This document shows positions 42,738-50,578 of a DNA stretch of 64,000 bases, piece by piece (positions within the stretch are counted from its first letter, which is position 1; each line of letters starts with the position of its first letter). The DNA comes from Bacteroidales bacterium (lineage in GTDB: Bacteria; Bacteroidota; Bacteroidia; Bacteroidales; CAIWKO01). Below the pieces are notes generated by a model. The model was not told where the DNA came from and made no database searches. It saw nothing but the letters and a program-made list of their open reading frames with translations. The stretch is from positions 1 to 64,000 of the forward strand of contig JALOBU010000009.1 of the NCBI GenBank assembly GCA_023228145.1, read 5' to 3'. The position numbers were made by a program, and so were the translations under genes.

Positions 42738-43136
42738 TTAAAGTTTCAATAATTTATTGACCTGAACCTGCAGTTGGTCGAAACGTATACCTTTTTCCAG
42801 ATAGAGATCCGCTTTGATCCATTGTCTGTCTTCATCGGAATTAAGACCAAACATCATTCCTGTTTCAGCCGTCACAGCAGTAGCTATAATCACAGGCACG
42901 TCCGGATATTTTTTTTTCATTTTATAGCTAAGAATAAAACCACTGTCTTTGTTATCCATCATCAGATCGAAAATGGCCAGATCAGGTTTTGTTTTATTGA
43001 TAAGTTCCTCACCTTCTTTTTGAGACTCTCCTGCAATCACATCAAAACCCATATTTTTCATGTGCAATGTTAATTGAGCCAAACTATCGATGTCATCATC
43101 GACAATTAAAACCGTTTTTTTATCTTTCGTTGTCAT
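42738..43136 (-). CDS. Stand-alone response regulator receiver
   Basis: The protein has 132 aa and consists of a receiver domain only. Acidic pocket IVDDD (residues 11-15), phospho-acceptor D57 (LAIFDLMMDN), Lys in LYLEKGIRFDQL. Between strands 4 and 5 it carries a longer loop than usual (TAETGMMFGLNSDEDRQWIK), like the receiver at 49336-49836. It has no DNA-binding output domain. The gene is separated by one base from the hydrogenase-kinase gene and is its likely phosphorylation partner. Confidence 0.92.
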   Translation of the reverse strand: MTTKDKKTVLIVDDDIDSLAQLTLHMKNMGFDVIAGESQKEGEELINKTKPDLAIFDLMMDNKDSGFILSYKMKKKYPDVPVIIATAVTAETGMMFGLNSDEDRQWIKADLYLEKGIRFDQLQVQVNKLLKL

Positions 43137-43137
43137 T

Positions 43138-45132
43138 TTAATTATTTTTATTAATATTTCTCGGTATTTTTATTTTAAAACAAGTACCAGTAGGTCCTGT
43201 TTCAGGGTTATCATTGGTTTCAATATTAATTTGTCCATGATGCATTTTCACAATGCCATAAATCAGAGGTAGCCCAAGCCCTGTTCCTTTTCCTATGGGT
43301 TTAGTAGTGAAAAATGGTGTAAATAATTTATCGACGCTCTCTTTTGATATGCCTACGCCCGTATCTGCCACCCAAAATTCTATATCACCATTATTTTCAC
43401 TCAGCGAAATTGTTATCTTACCACCACCGGGCATAGCCTCAATGGCATTTTTTTCGAGGTTGGTCAGTACCTGCATCCATTGGTCGTTGTCAATAAAAGC
43501 ATAGGGATTTGTCAGACCAGATTTGACTTCAACTTCAATATTTTTGGGTAATATTATTGAATCAACACTATGTTTGGTAAACTTCAGGATATCTGTTTCA
43601 ACAAGTTTCACCTGGTTTTTACGGGCAAAATTGAGCAATCCTCCTACTATCTTTTTGCAGCGTTCGGCCTGTTCGGCAATAAGTTCAAGGTCATCCCGGA
43701 CAGGGCTATCTGCAGGAGCTTCATCTTTTAGGATGTTGCTGTACATGGTAATTATTCCCAGGGGGTTATTCAATTCGTGTGCAATACCTGCCGAAAGCTG
43801 ACCCATAGTTGCCAATTTTTCAGACTGTTGCAGCGATTGCTGTGCACTTGCCAGTTTCTCATTGGAAAGATTGAGTTCCTTTACTGAACTGTGAAGTTTT
43901 TCAATGGTGTTTGGCAGACACATTTCCACTTCGGCAAAGCCTTCTACGATAGCAATGGCATGTTCTATGCACGAATCGTATCCGCAGGCTCCGCAATTGA
44001 GATGGTCTTCTGCTTTTATCTTTCCCATGGATTCGAGCACTTGCTCAATAGCTTCTAAAGATGGGGATGGAATACGACGGTCGGCCGGCTTAAAATGCTG
44101 CGAATAATCCAGGTTCTTAAATTCTTTAAACTCTTTTTTCCAGTTGTCTTTTTCCAGAACTTTCATCTTTTGCTTCACATAGTTCCTGATCTTGGTGGTT
44201 TTGGTAAACAACATATTGTTATATGACATGCCGGGCCCCATTATACATCCTTCGCAGCATAGCAACTCGAGGTGTTGTGATTTATTGAGACCTTCTTCAA
44301 ATTCGCGGATTGCTTCTCTGAAGTGCACTCTTCCTGAGGCCACTATGATGTTTTCCTCACAAATATCATCGGTTTTATTGATGGAATGCAGCTTGCCACG
44401 TGTTACAGGAAATATTGAAGCTTTCCCGGCAAAAGGCGGGTCAAAATCAGAGGGTTTGATATTCTCGTGTGAAATACCTGCTTTTTTCAGCATTTTCCGG
44501 AGTTCAATAAAAGTTATTACCTGATCGACCTCGTTAGATTCCGCCTTTTTAGCAATACAGGGTCCGATAAAAACTGTCTTTACATCCTCGCCGTACTTTT
44601 TCTTTATCACACGTACCATGGCCACCATTGGTGAAACGATGGGGGCCAATGATTCAATCAGTTCGGGATGATAATGCCTTACATAATATGCAATAGCCGG
44701 GCAGTCGGACGAAATGCTTTTGGGAGCATTCATATCATTCAGCATCTTTTCATACTCGTGAGCCACCATATCGGCGCCAAAACCGACTTCTACCACCCAG
44801 GTAAAACCTAATTTGCGAAGCATACCGACCAGTTTCCTGTAATCGGAAATCTCCGCAAATTCGGCAGGAAAACTCGGAGCAACGCAGGCTACAGTTTTTT
44901 CATTAGCAGCCAGGTATTCTTCTACTGGCGCTATCGTATCCACAAAAACTTTGGCTTTCTGGCTGCACACTTTCGTACAATTACCACACCCGATACAACG
45001 TGATGAAATGACTTCTGCCTGCCCGTTAATTATTTTGATAGCTTTAACAGGACATTCCCTGACACAGGTATAACAAACCCTGCAACGGTCTTTAACGGTG
45101 TATACCAGCTCATTATTAATCAGATTACCCAT
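43138..45132 (-). CDS. Sensory [FeFe]-hydrogenase-like protein fused to a histidine kinase
   Basis: The protein has 664 aa. Order: two [4Fe-4S] motifs (residues 17-60, CRVCYTCVRECP and CIGCGNCTKVCS); a hydrogenase large-subunit domain (~70-310) that keeps all four H-cluster ligand positions, C144 (SDCP), C192 (GPCIAKKAE), C292 and C296 (CCEGC); a Fe-S domain with C380, C383, C388, C405 (CGACGYDSC); coiled coil; HisKA with H452 (AGIAHELNNPLGI); HATPase (DTGVGIS, GTGLGLPL). The proton-relay Cys next to C144 in catalytic enzymes is Asp143 here, which suggests sensing rather than turnover. It fits the putative sensory (group C) hydrogenases. It is cytoplasmic and sits inside the hydrogenase operon. 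Confidence 0.92.
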   Translation of the reverse strand: MGNLINNELVYTVKDRCRVCYTCVRECPVKAIKIINGQAEVISSRCIGCGNCTKVCSQKAKVFVDTIAPVEEYLAANEKTVACVAPSFPAEFAEISDYRKLVGMLRKLGFTWVVEVGFGADMVAHEYEKMLNDMNAPKSISSDCPAIAYYVRHYHPELIESLAPIVSPMVAMVRVIKKKYGEDVKTVFIGPCIAKKAESNEVDQVITFIELRKMLKKAGISHENIKPSDFDPPFAGKASIFPVTRGKLHSINKTDDICEENIIVASGRVHFREAIREFEEGLNKSQHLELLCCEGCIMGPGMSYNNMLFTKTTKIRNYVKQKMKVLEKDNWKKEFKEFKNLDYSQHFKPADRRIPSPSLEAIEQVLESMGKIKAEDHLNCGACGYDSCIEHAIAIVEGFAEVEMCLPNTIEKLHSSVKELNLSNEKLASAQQSLQQSEKLATMGQLSAGIAHELNNPLGIITMYSNILKDEAPADSPVRDDLELIAEQAERCKKIVGGLLNFARKNQVKLVETDILKFTKHSVDSIILPKNIEVEVKSGLTNPYAFIDNDQWMQVLTNLEKNAIEAMPGGGKITISLSENNGDIEFWVADTGVGISKESVDKLFTPFFTTKPIGKGTGLGLPLIYGIVKMHHGQINIETNDNPETGPTGTCFKIKIPRNINKNN

Positions 45133-45165
45133 TGCCCTGTTTTATTATAATGCAAATCATTTAAA

Positions 45166-46890
45166 TTACAAAAGAACTTCGCGTTTGAAATACTTTGTAT
45201 GCAATAGTTCATGACTTTTGTGCTGTAGCGGCTCACCCAGGAAGTTAGAGTATAATTCAACAATTTCCGGGTTTTTGTGTGAAACCTTCAATGTTTCTTT
45301 GTCATCTATTTCATATAAAGAATTCATACGTGCTTCGATAACTTCTTCGGTTATTCCAATGCGCTGTCCGCCGCCTGCGATACATCCACCAGGGCAAGTC
45401 ATCACTTCAATAAAATGGAGGTCGTTCCGGCCATTCCTGATTTCTTCAATCAGTTTTCCTGCATTGGCCAGTCCACTTACAACAGCCACTCCTATCTCAA
45501 GGTCATTAATTTTAATACGTGCTTCTTTATGACCCTTAAGTCCGCGAACAGCATTTATTTTAAAATTAGTTAGTTCGTTGCCTGTGAGCTGTTTATAGGC
45601 AGTTCTGAGAGCGGCTTCCATAACACCTCCGGTAGCACCAAATATTTTACCAGCCGAACTACGCACACCCAATGGCGAATCCGTAAGTTCAGGTTCGATA
45701 TTATGCATATCAATTCCGTAGAGTTTTATCAATTCGATTAATTCGCGGGTGGTCATTACGATATCCACATCGTTAATTCCTTCGCGTCCCATGGTATCGC
45801 GCTGCGCCTCAAATTTCTTGGCTGTACAAGGCATGATAGACACAGAGATAATGTCTTTGGGTTCTAATTTTGCCTGTTTTGCAAAATAGCTCTTTATGAT
45901 AGCTCCTGTCATTTGCTGCGGAGATTTGCAGGTTGAAAGATTATCTAAATAATCCGGAGCAAATTCTTCGGCATATTTCACCCAGGCCGGACAACAGCTG
46001 GTAAACATAGGCATGGTTTTTCCCTTTACGATACGATCTATCAGCTCTGAAGATTCTTCCATAATAGTAAGGTCGGCTCCAAAGGTTGTATCAAATACAA
46101 ATGAAAATCCCATTTTACGCAGGGCGGCATTGAGGATACCGTTAATATCCTGCCCCGGTTTCATACCGAACTCTTCGGCCAATGAAACTGAAATGGATGG
46201 GGCGTACTGAACAATAGCCACTTTCTCTTTTTTGTGTAAAATTTCCTGAACTTCCGATGTTTGGTTTCTCTCCGAAAGAGCTCCTGTAGGACACACCATA
46301 ATACATTGTCCGCAGTTGACACAGCTGGATGTATTGAGACCCTTGCCCATTGATGTGCCTATGAGTGTTTTGCTGCCACGATTGATGTATTCGATACATG
46401 ACACACCCATTACTTCTTCGCACACCCTTACGCAACGCCCGCAAAGTATACATTTTGCCGGGTCGCGGATGATGCTCAGGCTGGAATGATCCATTTTGTG
46501 TTTATTCTTCATGCCATGAATACGGCGGTCTACCACATGATATTCTTTTGCAAGGTGCTGCAGTTCGCAGTTGGCATTTCTCACGCAATAGAGGCAATCG
46601 TCGGGATGGTTCGACAGCAGCAGTTCAACAATGGTTTTGCGTGCTTCGAGAACACGTGGTGAGCGGGTGTTAATTTTCATCCCGTCGCTGACAGGAAAAG
46701 AACAGGAACTTACCAGCTTTGAGCTACCTTCGAGTTCTACCACACACATACGGCAGGCACCCGAAGGAATGAATTTTTTCATATGGCATAGTGTAGGCAC
46801 TTTTATACCATTGCGGTTAAGCACTGTCAAAATAGTTTCGCCTTTTTCAGCGTTATAATTTTTTCCGTTTATTTCAATATTCAAACTCAT
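45166..46890 (-). CDS. hydA: [FeFe] hydrogenase catalytic subunit HydA (HndD-like)
   Basis: The protein has 574 aa. Order: plant-type [2Fe-2S] domain (C35, C46, C49, C63); His-Cys [4Fe-4S] motif (H95, C99, C102, C108); two [4Fe-4S] motifs (CILCGRCVRVCEE; CVNCGQCIMVCP); H-cluster domain with TSCCPAW (C300, proton-relay C299), MPCTAKKFE (C355) and TCPGGCIAGGGQ (C499, C503). These numbers coincide with Clostridium pasteurianum CpI. With HydB and HydC it forms a trimeric NAD(H)-linked enzyme, in related organisms an electron-bifurcating one that uses NADH plus reduced ferredoxin to make H2, or the reverse. It lies 13 bp after hydB. Confidence 0.97.
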   Translation of the reverse strand: MSLNIEINGKNYNAEKGETILTVLNRNGIKVPTLCHMKKFIPSGACRMCVVELEGSSKLVSSCSFPVSDGMKINTRSPRVLEARKTIVELLLSNHPDDCLYCVRNANCELQHLAKEYHVVDRRIHGMKNKHKMDHSSLSIIRDPAKCILCGRCVRVCEEVMGVSCIEYINRGSKTLIGTSMGKGLNTSSCVNCGQCIMVCPTGALSERNQTSEVQEILHKKEKVAIVQYAPSISVSLAEEFGMKPGQDINGILNAALRKMGFSFVFDTTFGADLTIMEESSELIDRIVKGKTMPMFTSCCPAWVKYAEEFAPDYLDNLSTCKSPQQMTGAIIKSYFAKQAKLEPKDIISVSIMPCTAKKFEAQRDTMGREGINDVDIVMTTRELIELIKLYGIDMHNIEPELTDSPLGVRSSAGKIFGATGGVMEAALRTAYKQLTGNELTNFKINAVRGLKGHKEARIKINDLEIGVAVVSGLANAGKLIEEIRNGRNDLHFIEVMTCPGGCIAGGGQRIGITEEVIEARMNSLYEIDDKETLKVSHKNPEIVELYSNFLGEPLQHKSHELLHTKYFKREVLL

Positions 46891-46903
46891 AATATCCTAA
46901 TTT

Positions 46904-48823
46904 TTAAATCATTTCAATAGCTTCAAATTTACATGCTTCGTGGCAAGCGCCGCAGCCGATACATTTATCTTCCTGGATAAAATGCGGAGCCTTACGGGTT
47001 CCAATAATTGCTGAGGTGGGACATTTTTTTGAACATACTGTACAGCCGGTACATTTATCTGTTAAAATACGGAATTTTCTCAGGTCGGTGCATTTTCCGG
47101 CAGGGCAGACTCTTTCAAAAACATGAGCTTCGTACTCATGGCGAAAATAACGAAGGGTGCTTAACACCGGATTCGGAGCCGTTTGTCCCAGACCACAGAG
47201 CGATGTTTCTTTAATGACTTTTGCCAGTTTTTCGAGCTGTAAAACACCCTGAAAGCGTTCGAGGGCATCTCTGTTGTCATTGGGTTTAGGTTTTGAAGTG
47301 ATACTCTGAAGAATTTCGAGCATGCGCTTAGTTCCCTCACGGCATGGAATACATTTTCCACAACTTTCACGCTGGATAAAATCCATAAAGAATTTAGCGA
47401 TGTCCACCATGCAGGTATCTTCGTTCATCACCACCAAACCTCCGGAACCCATCATGGCGCCTGCTGCTATCAGGTTTTGATAGTCAATTTGAATATCGAG
47501 GTTCTCTTCGGTGATACAACCGCCAGAAGGACCTCCAATTTGAACGGCCTTGAATTTTTTGTCGAAAGCAATACCGCCCGCAATATCAAAAATTATCTGA
47601 CGAACCGTTGTTCCCATAGGAATCTCAACAAGACCTGTATTTTTCACATTTCCTGAAAGGGCGAACACTTTTGTTCCTTTACTCTTTTCGGTACCGGTAG
47701 AACTAAACCAGTCAGCGCCCCGCAAAATGATTTCGGAGACATTGGCATAAGTTTCCACATTATTGATTATGCTTGGCTTTCCAAACAAACCACTTTCAGC
47801 GGGGAAAGGGGGACGAGGACTTGGCATTCCGCGGAAACCTTCGATACTGTGCATCAGGGCTGTTTCTTCGCCGCACACAAAAGCACCGGCGCCCATTTTT
47901 ATTTTTATTTTCAGGTCAAATCCTGTATTCATAATATTATGACCAAGCAAGCCATATTCTTCAGCCTGTTTGATAGCTATCTTCAGGCGCTTAATGGCCA
48001 GAGGATATTCGGCACGGATATATATATAGGCCACTGTAGCGCCGATGGCGTACGAGCCTATGGCAAGGCCTTCAAGGAGCCGGTGGGGATCGCCTTCGAT
48101 AACGGCACGATCCATAAAAGCGCCGGGGTCGCCTTCGTCAGCATTACAAATCATGTATTTCTGGTCGGCCTGAGTTTTGAATGCCAATCTCCATTTTGTT
48201 CCTGTGGGAAATCCGCCACCTCCACGCCCGCGAAGGCCGCTTTTTTCAATAGTGGAGATTACATCTTCAGGCGACAAGGTCTTGACAGCTTTTATAAAGC
48301 CAGCGTATCCTCCGCGTGAAATATATTCTTCAAAACTCACTGGGTTAATAACACCACAGTTTTTAAGCACCAGGCGTTTTTGCTTGACAAAAAACGGATG
48401 CTGGTTAATATCATTAACACCGGGCCATGGTTTTAGTTCATCGCTCATAAACTGACCGAGGAGGTTTTCCGGAATAATTTTTCCGGCGATAACATTGCTA
48501 AGGATATCATTAACCTTATCAAAGGTAACTTTTCCGAAAGATATCCTGTTTTTGCCCGGCAGCCTGACATCCATGATGGGTTCGACAGCACAGAACCCTA
48601 TGCAGCCTACTTCCACAATGTCGGCTTCCATTTTATTGGTTTTAAGATATTCCTCTATAGCAGCTTTTGTTTTTGCTGCTCCTGCCCCTAGTCCGCATGT
48701 TCCTGCGCCAATAAAAATGGCAGCTTTCTCTTTACCTGTCTTTTTTGCTAATAATCCGGTTTTGATCGCCGCATCATTTCCGGCAGCCAGATTTTCAAGG
48801 TATTGTTTTACTGAATTGTTCAT
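46904..48823 (-). CDS. hydB: [FeFe] hydrogenase NuoF-like subunit HydB
   Basis: The protein has 639 aa. Order: N-terminal thioredoxin-like [2Fe-2S] domain (CGLGAGA, CIGFCAVEP), NuoF flavin/NADH-binding domain (GLRGRGGGGFPTG; NADEGDPGAFMDRAVIEGDP), a [4Fe-4S] site (ESCGKCIPCREGTKRM), and a C-terminal ferredoxin domain with two [4Fe-4S] motifs (CTGCTVCSKKCP; CIGCGACHEACK). This is the flavin subunit that exchanges electrons with NAD(H) and probably bifurcates them to ferredoxin and HydA. Its start overlaps the end of hydC by 4 bp (ATGA), so the two are translationally coupled. Confidence 0.96.
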   Translation of the reverse strand: MNNSVKQYLENLAAGNDAAIKTGLLAKKTGKEKAAIFIGAGTCGLGAGAAKTKAAIEEYLKTNKMEADIVEVGCIGFCAVEPIMDVRLPGKNRISFGKVTFDKVNDILSNVIAGKIIPENLLGQFMSDELKPWPGVNDINQHPFFVKQKRLVLKNCGVINPVSFEEYISRGGYAGFIKAVKTLSPEDVISTIEKSGLRGRGGGGFPTGTKWRLAFKTQADQKYMICNADEGDPGAFMDRAVIEGDPHRLLEGLAIGSYAIGATVAYIYIRAEYPLAIKRLKIAIKQAEEYGLLGHNIMNTGFDLKIKIKMGAGAFVCGEETALMHSIEGFRGMPSPRPPFPAESGLFGKPSIINNVETYANVSEIILRGADWFSSTGTEKSKGTKVFALSGNVKNTGLVEIPMGTTVRQIIFDIAGGIAFDKKFKAVQIGGPSGGCITEENLDIQIDYQNLIAAGAMMGSGGLVVMNEDTCMVDIAKFFMDFIQRESCGKCIPCREGTKRMLEILQSITSKPKPNDNRDALERFQGVLQLEKLAKVIKETSLCGLGQTAPNPVLSTLRYFRHEYEAHVFERVCPAGKCTDLRKFRILTDKCTGCTVCSKKCPTSAIIGTRKAPHFIQEDKCIGCGACHEACKFEAIEMI

Positions 48824-49290
48824 ATCGTTTGTTCTTTAGCTCTGAATGATTCAATTATTTCTTTTAATTTATCGGTAGTAACCTTTGCAAAAAACTCGCC
48901 GTTGATGTTTATCACCGGGGCAAGACCGCAAGCGCCGATACAAGCCACGACTTCTATACTGAAAAGTCCGTCGCGGGAGGTTTGTCCGGCTTTAATTCTT
49001 AAAATAGATTCCAATTCCTGCAATACGGTGGCAGATCCGAGGACATGACAGGCTGTACCGCGGCATACCATAATATGGTATTTCCCAACAGGTTCAAACC
49101 TGAATTGATTATAAAATGTAGCAACACCGTAAATTTTGCTGGTAGGTATTTTCAACTTCAGTCCGGTTTTAACAATTGCTACTTCGGATAAATAGCCTTC
49201 TTTTTCCTGAATTTCCTGTAAAAGCGGGATCAATGAGTCCCTGCTGCAGTTTTCGTAGTTTTCAAGTATTTTATCAATTGCTTTTTCCAT
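48820..49290 (-). CDS. hydC: [FeFe] hydrogenase NuoE-like subunit HydC
   Basis: The protein has 156 aa. It has the NuoE/HndA fold with a thioredoxin-like [2Fe-2S] cluster: CRGTACHVLGS and VACIGACGLAPV (C-x4-C and C-x3-C). It is the small subunit of the hydrogenase trimer and docks on HydB. It follows two receiver genes, so regulation and structure genes share the transcript. Confidence 0.95.
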   Translation of the reverse strand: MEKAIDKILENYENCSRDSLIPLLQEIQEKEGYLSEVAIVKTGLKLKIPTSKIYGVATFYNQFRFEPVGKYHIMVCRGTACHVLGSATVLQELESILRIKAGQTSRDGLFSIEVVACIGACGLAPVININGEFFAKVTTDKLKEIIESFRAKEQTI

Positions 49291-49335
49291 AATAAATTTG
49301 TGTTGCTACTTTTTATAAATTGTTAATAGCTAAGA

Positions 49336-49836
49336 TTATTTTTCGTCAAAAATACGTTTCAGTTCAGGGAGTAATCTTTTGGCATCAACCGGTTTTCTGA
49401 TAAAACCATCCACCGGGAACCAGATGCTTTTTCCGTCTTCGGAAAGATAATCCACTCCGGCTTTACCTGTATTGATGTCTTTTACCAGAATGACGTGCAA
49501 ATCTTTAAATCCGGGATTTTTTCTGAACTCACGTGCCATGGCTTGTACATCCGGCTTTGTAGTGGTCAGGATGTCGATGGAAGTTTGCATCAGCACCGGC
49601 ATTTTCGATAATTGCGGATCATCGGTAATTTCTTTTGCCAGCTCAAAACCTTCGTAACGAGTGGTCATCATGACATCAAGAATGGCCATGTCAGGTTTTT
49701 CTTCCCTGATCTTTTTCATTCCTTCTATTTTGTCATTAGCAGCAATGACTTTGTATCCTTCTTTTTGAAGAATGGTTTGAATAATGGTGATAACATCAAT
49801 GTCATCATCAACGATTAAAATTTTTTTTGTTTCCAT
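49336..49836 (-). CDS. Response regulator receiver with an enlarged beta4-beta5 loop
   Basis: The protein has 166 aa and only a receiver domain. Acidic pocket VDDD (residues 9-12), phospho-acceptor D54 (AILDVMMTTR), conserved Thr/Ser at TS (85-86), Lys148 (FIRKPVDAK). Between the Thr/Ser and the Lys there are about 60 residues instead of the usual ~20, with a hydrophobic pair of strands (FKDLHVILVKDINTGKAGVD; GKSIWFPVDGF). Such enlarged receivers occur beside [FeFe] hydrogenase operons of anaerobes. No output domain. It may bind a partner protein in the H2-sensing relay. Confidence 0.9.
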   Translation of the reverse strand: METKKILIVDDDIDVITIIQTILQKEGYKVIAANDKIEGMKKIREEKPDMAILDVMMTTRYEGFELAKEITDDPQLSKMPVLMQTSIDILTTTKPDVQAMAREFRKNPGFKDLHVILVKDINTGKAGVDYLSEDGKSIWFPVDGFIRKPVDAKRLLPELKRIFDEK

Positions 49837-49851
49837 AACTTTGTTTATTTA

Positions 49852-50244
49852 TTAATGATTATTTACTCCGGAAAAATTTCCGGTTTTTAATTTGCTGATT
49901 ATGTCTGCCAACATATCATAGTTGTCGGCAGATTTCGAAAGATAAGCACAAGCCCCCGCGTTCATCATCCTTTCTCCATAATATTGTGTATCATAAGAAG
50001 AAAATGCTATAATTGATAATTCCGGATAAGTAGCTTTAGCTCTGCGTGTTGCTTCCAATCCATCCATCACCGGCATTTTGACATCCATAAATACCAAGTC
50101 GGCTTCACAGCAATCAAGTTGTTCAAGAAACTCTTTTCCATTGGAGGCTTCTGCAACAATATCAACATCACCAATATTAAGGAGGATAGTTTTAAGCCCC
50201 TTTCGGAAAGCTTCTTCGTTATCTACTATCATTACCCTGATCAT
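49852..50244 (-). CDS. Stand-alone NarL-type receiver without DNA-binding domain
   Basis: The protein has 130 aa. The receiver resembles that of NarL/LuxR-type regulators: VDNEEAFRKGLKTILLNI, phospho-acceptor D54 (VFMDVKMPVMDG), Ser at FSSYD, Lys in YLSKSADNY. It stops where the linker to a LuxR-type helix-turn-helix would begin. It closely resembles the first 120 residues of the regulator at 57802-58440. It is the first gene of the hydrogenase operon, with a promoter element 20 bp upstream. Confidence 0.9.
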   Translation of the reverse strand: MIRVMIVDNEEAFRKGLKTILLNIGDVDIVAEASNGKEFLEQLDCCEADLVFMDVKMPVMDGLEATRRAKATYPELSIIAFSSYDTQYYGERMMNAGACAYLSKSADNYDMLADIISKLKTGNFSGVNNH

Positions 50245-50264
50245 TTTTGTAATTTTTGATGATA

Positions 50265-50272
50265 CAAAATTA
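50265..50272 (-). promoter_or_regulatory. -7 promoter element of the hydrogenase operon
   Basis: On the minus strand TAATTTTG lies 20 bp upstream of the first ATG (50244). No clear -33 TTG, which may mean activator dependence. Confidence 0.4.
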
Positions 50273-50497
50273 CTATGGCAATATGGGCTGCGTAAGAGTA
50301 AAAGCCGCAGGTAGCCATTCAGGTAGAAATACCTGACAGGAATTTTGCAGCGCTGAATTAGCTTGAGTTTTAATGGAAGTATTACACCTGAAAAAAACTT
50401 AAAAATTTTTGCAATTTTTTTTAACTTCCAGAAAATCTGAACACTAAAAATGTAAAAAAAAATAAGATTTTTTCTGACCAGGTATTTTTACGGGTGT

Positions 50498-50534
50498 GTA
50501 AGACTTTAAAGTTTTAAAAGTTTTGAAGTCTTAC
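50498..50534 (-). terminator. Hairpin downstream of the Lcl-type surface protein gene
   Basis: GTAAGACTT and AAGTCTTAC pair perfectly (9 bp) around a 19-base A/T loop, 45 bp after the stop codon of the gene at 50579. There is no T-run on either strand, so it may be a weak terminator or an mRNA 3'-end structure. Confidence 0.4.
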
Positions 50535-50578
50535 AGCTGAATTACGTTAAAAAAGCATCCGCCGGTATTTACTTTGGT

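Larger units (their letters stand above)
50245..50578. other. Intergenic region upstream of the hydrogenase operon
   Basis: These 334 bp carry the operon's -7 element (50265-50272) and a hairpin near the left neighbour (50498-50534). The rest is AT-rich and I see nothing else in it. Confidence 0.6.

Noticed and set aside
43138..45132. Second catalytic hydrogenase
   Set aside because: It lacks the proton-relay Cys and the NADH-linked partners, and ends in a kinase, so a sensor is the better reading.
47849..48319. A 156-codon open frame on the plus strand
   Set aside because: It is antisense to hydB, which has intact flavin and Fe-S motifs, and its product resembles nothing.
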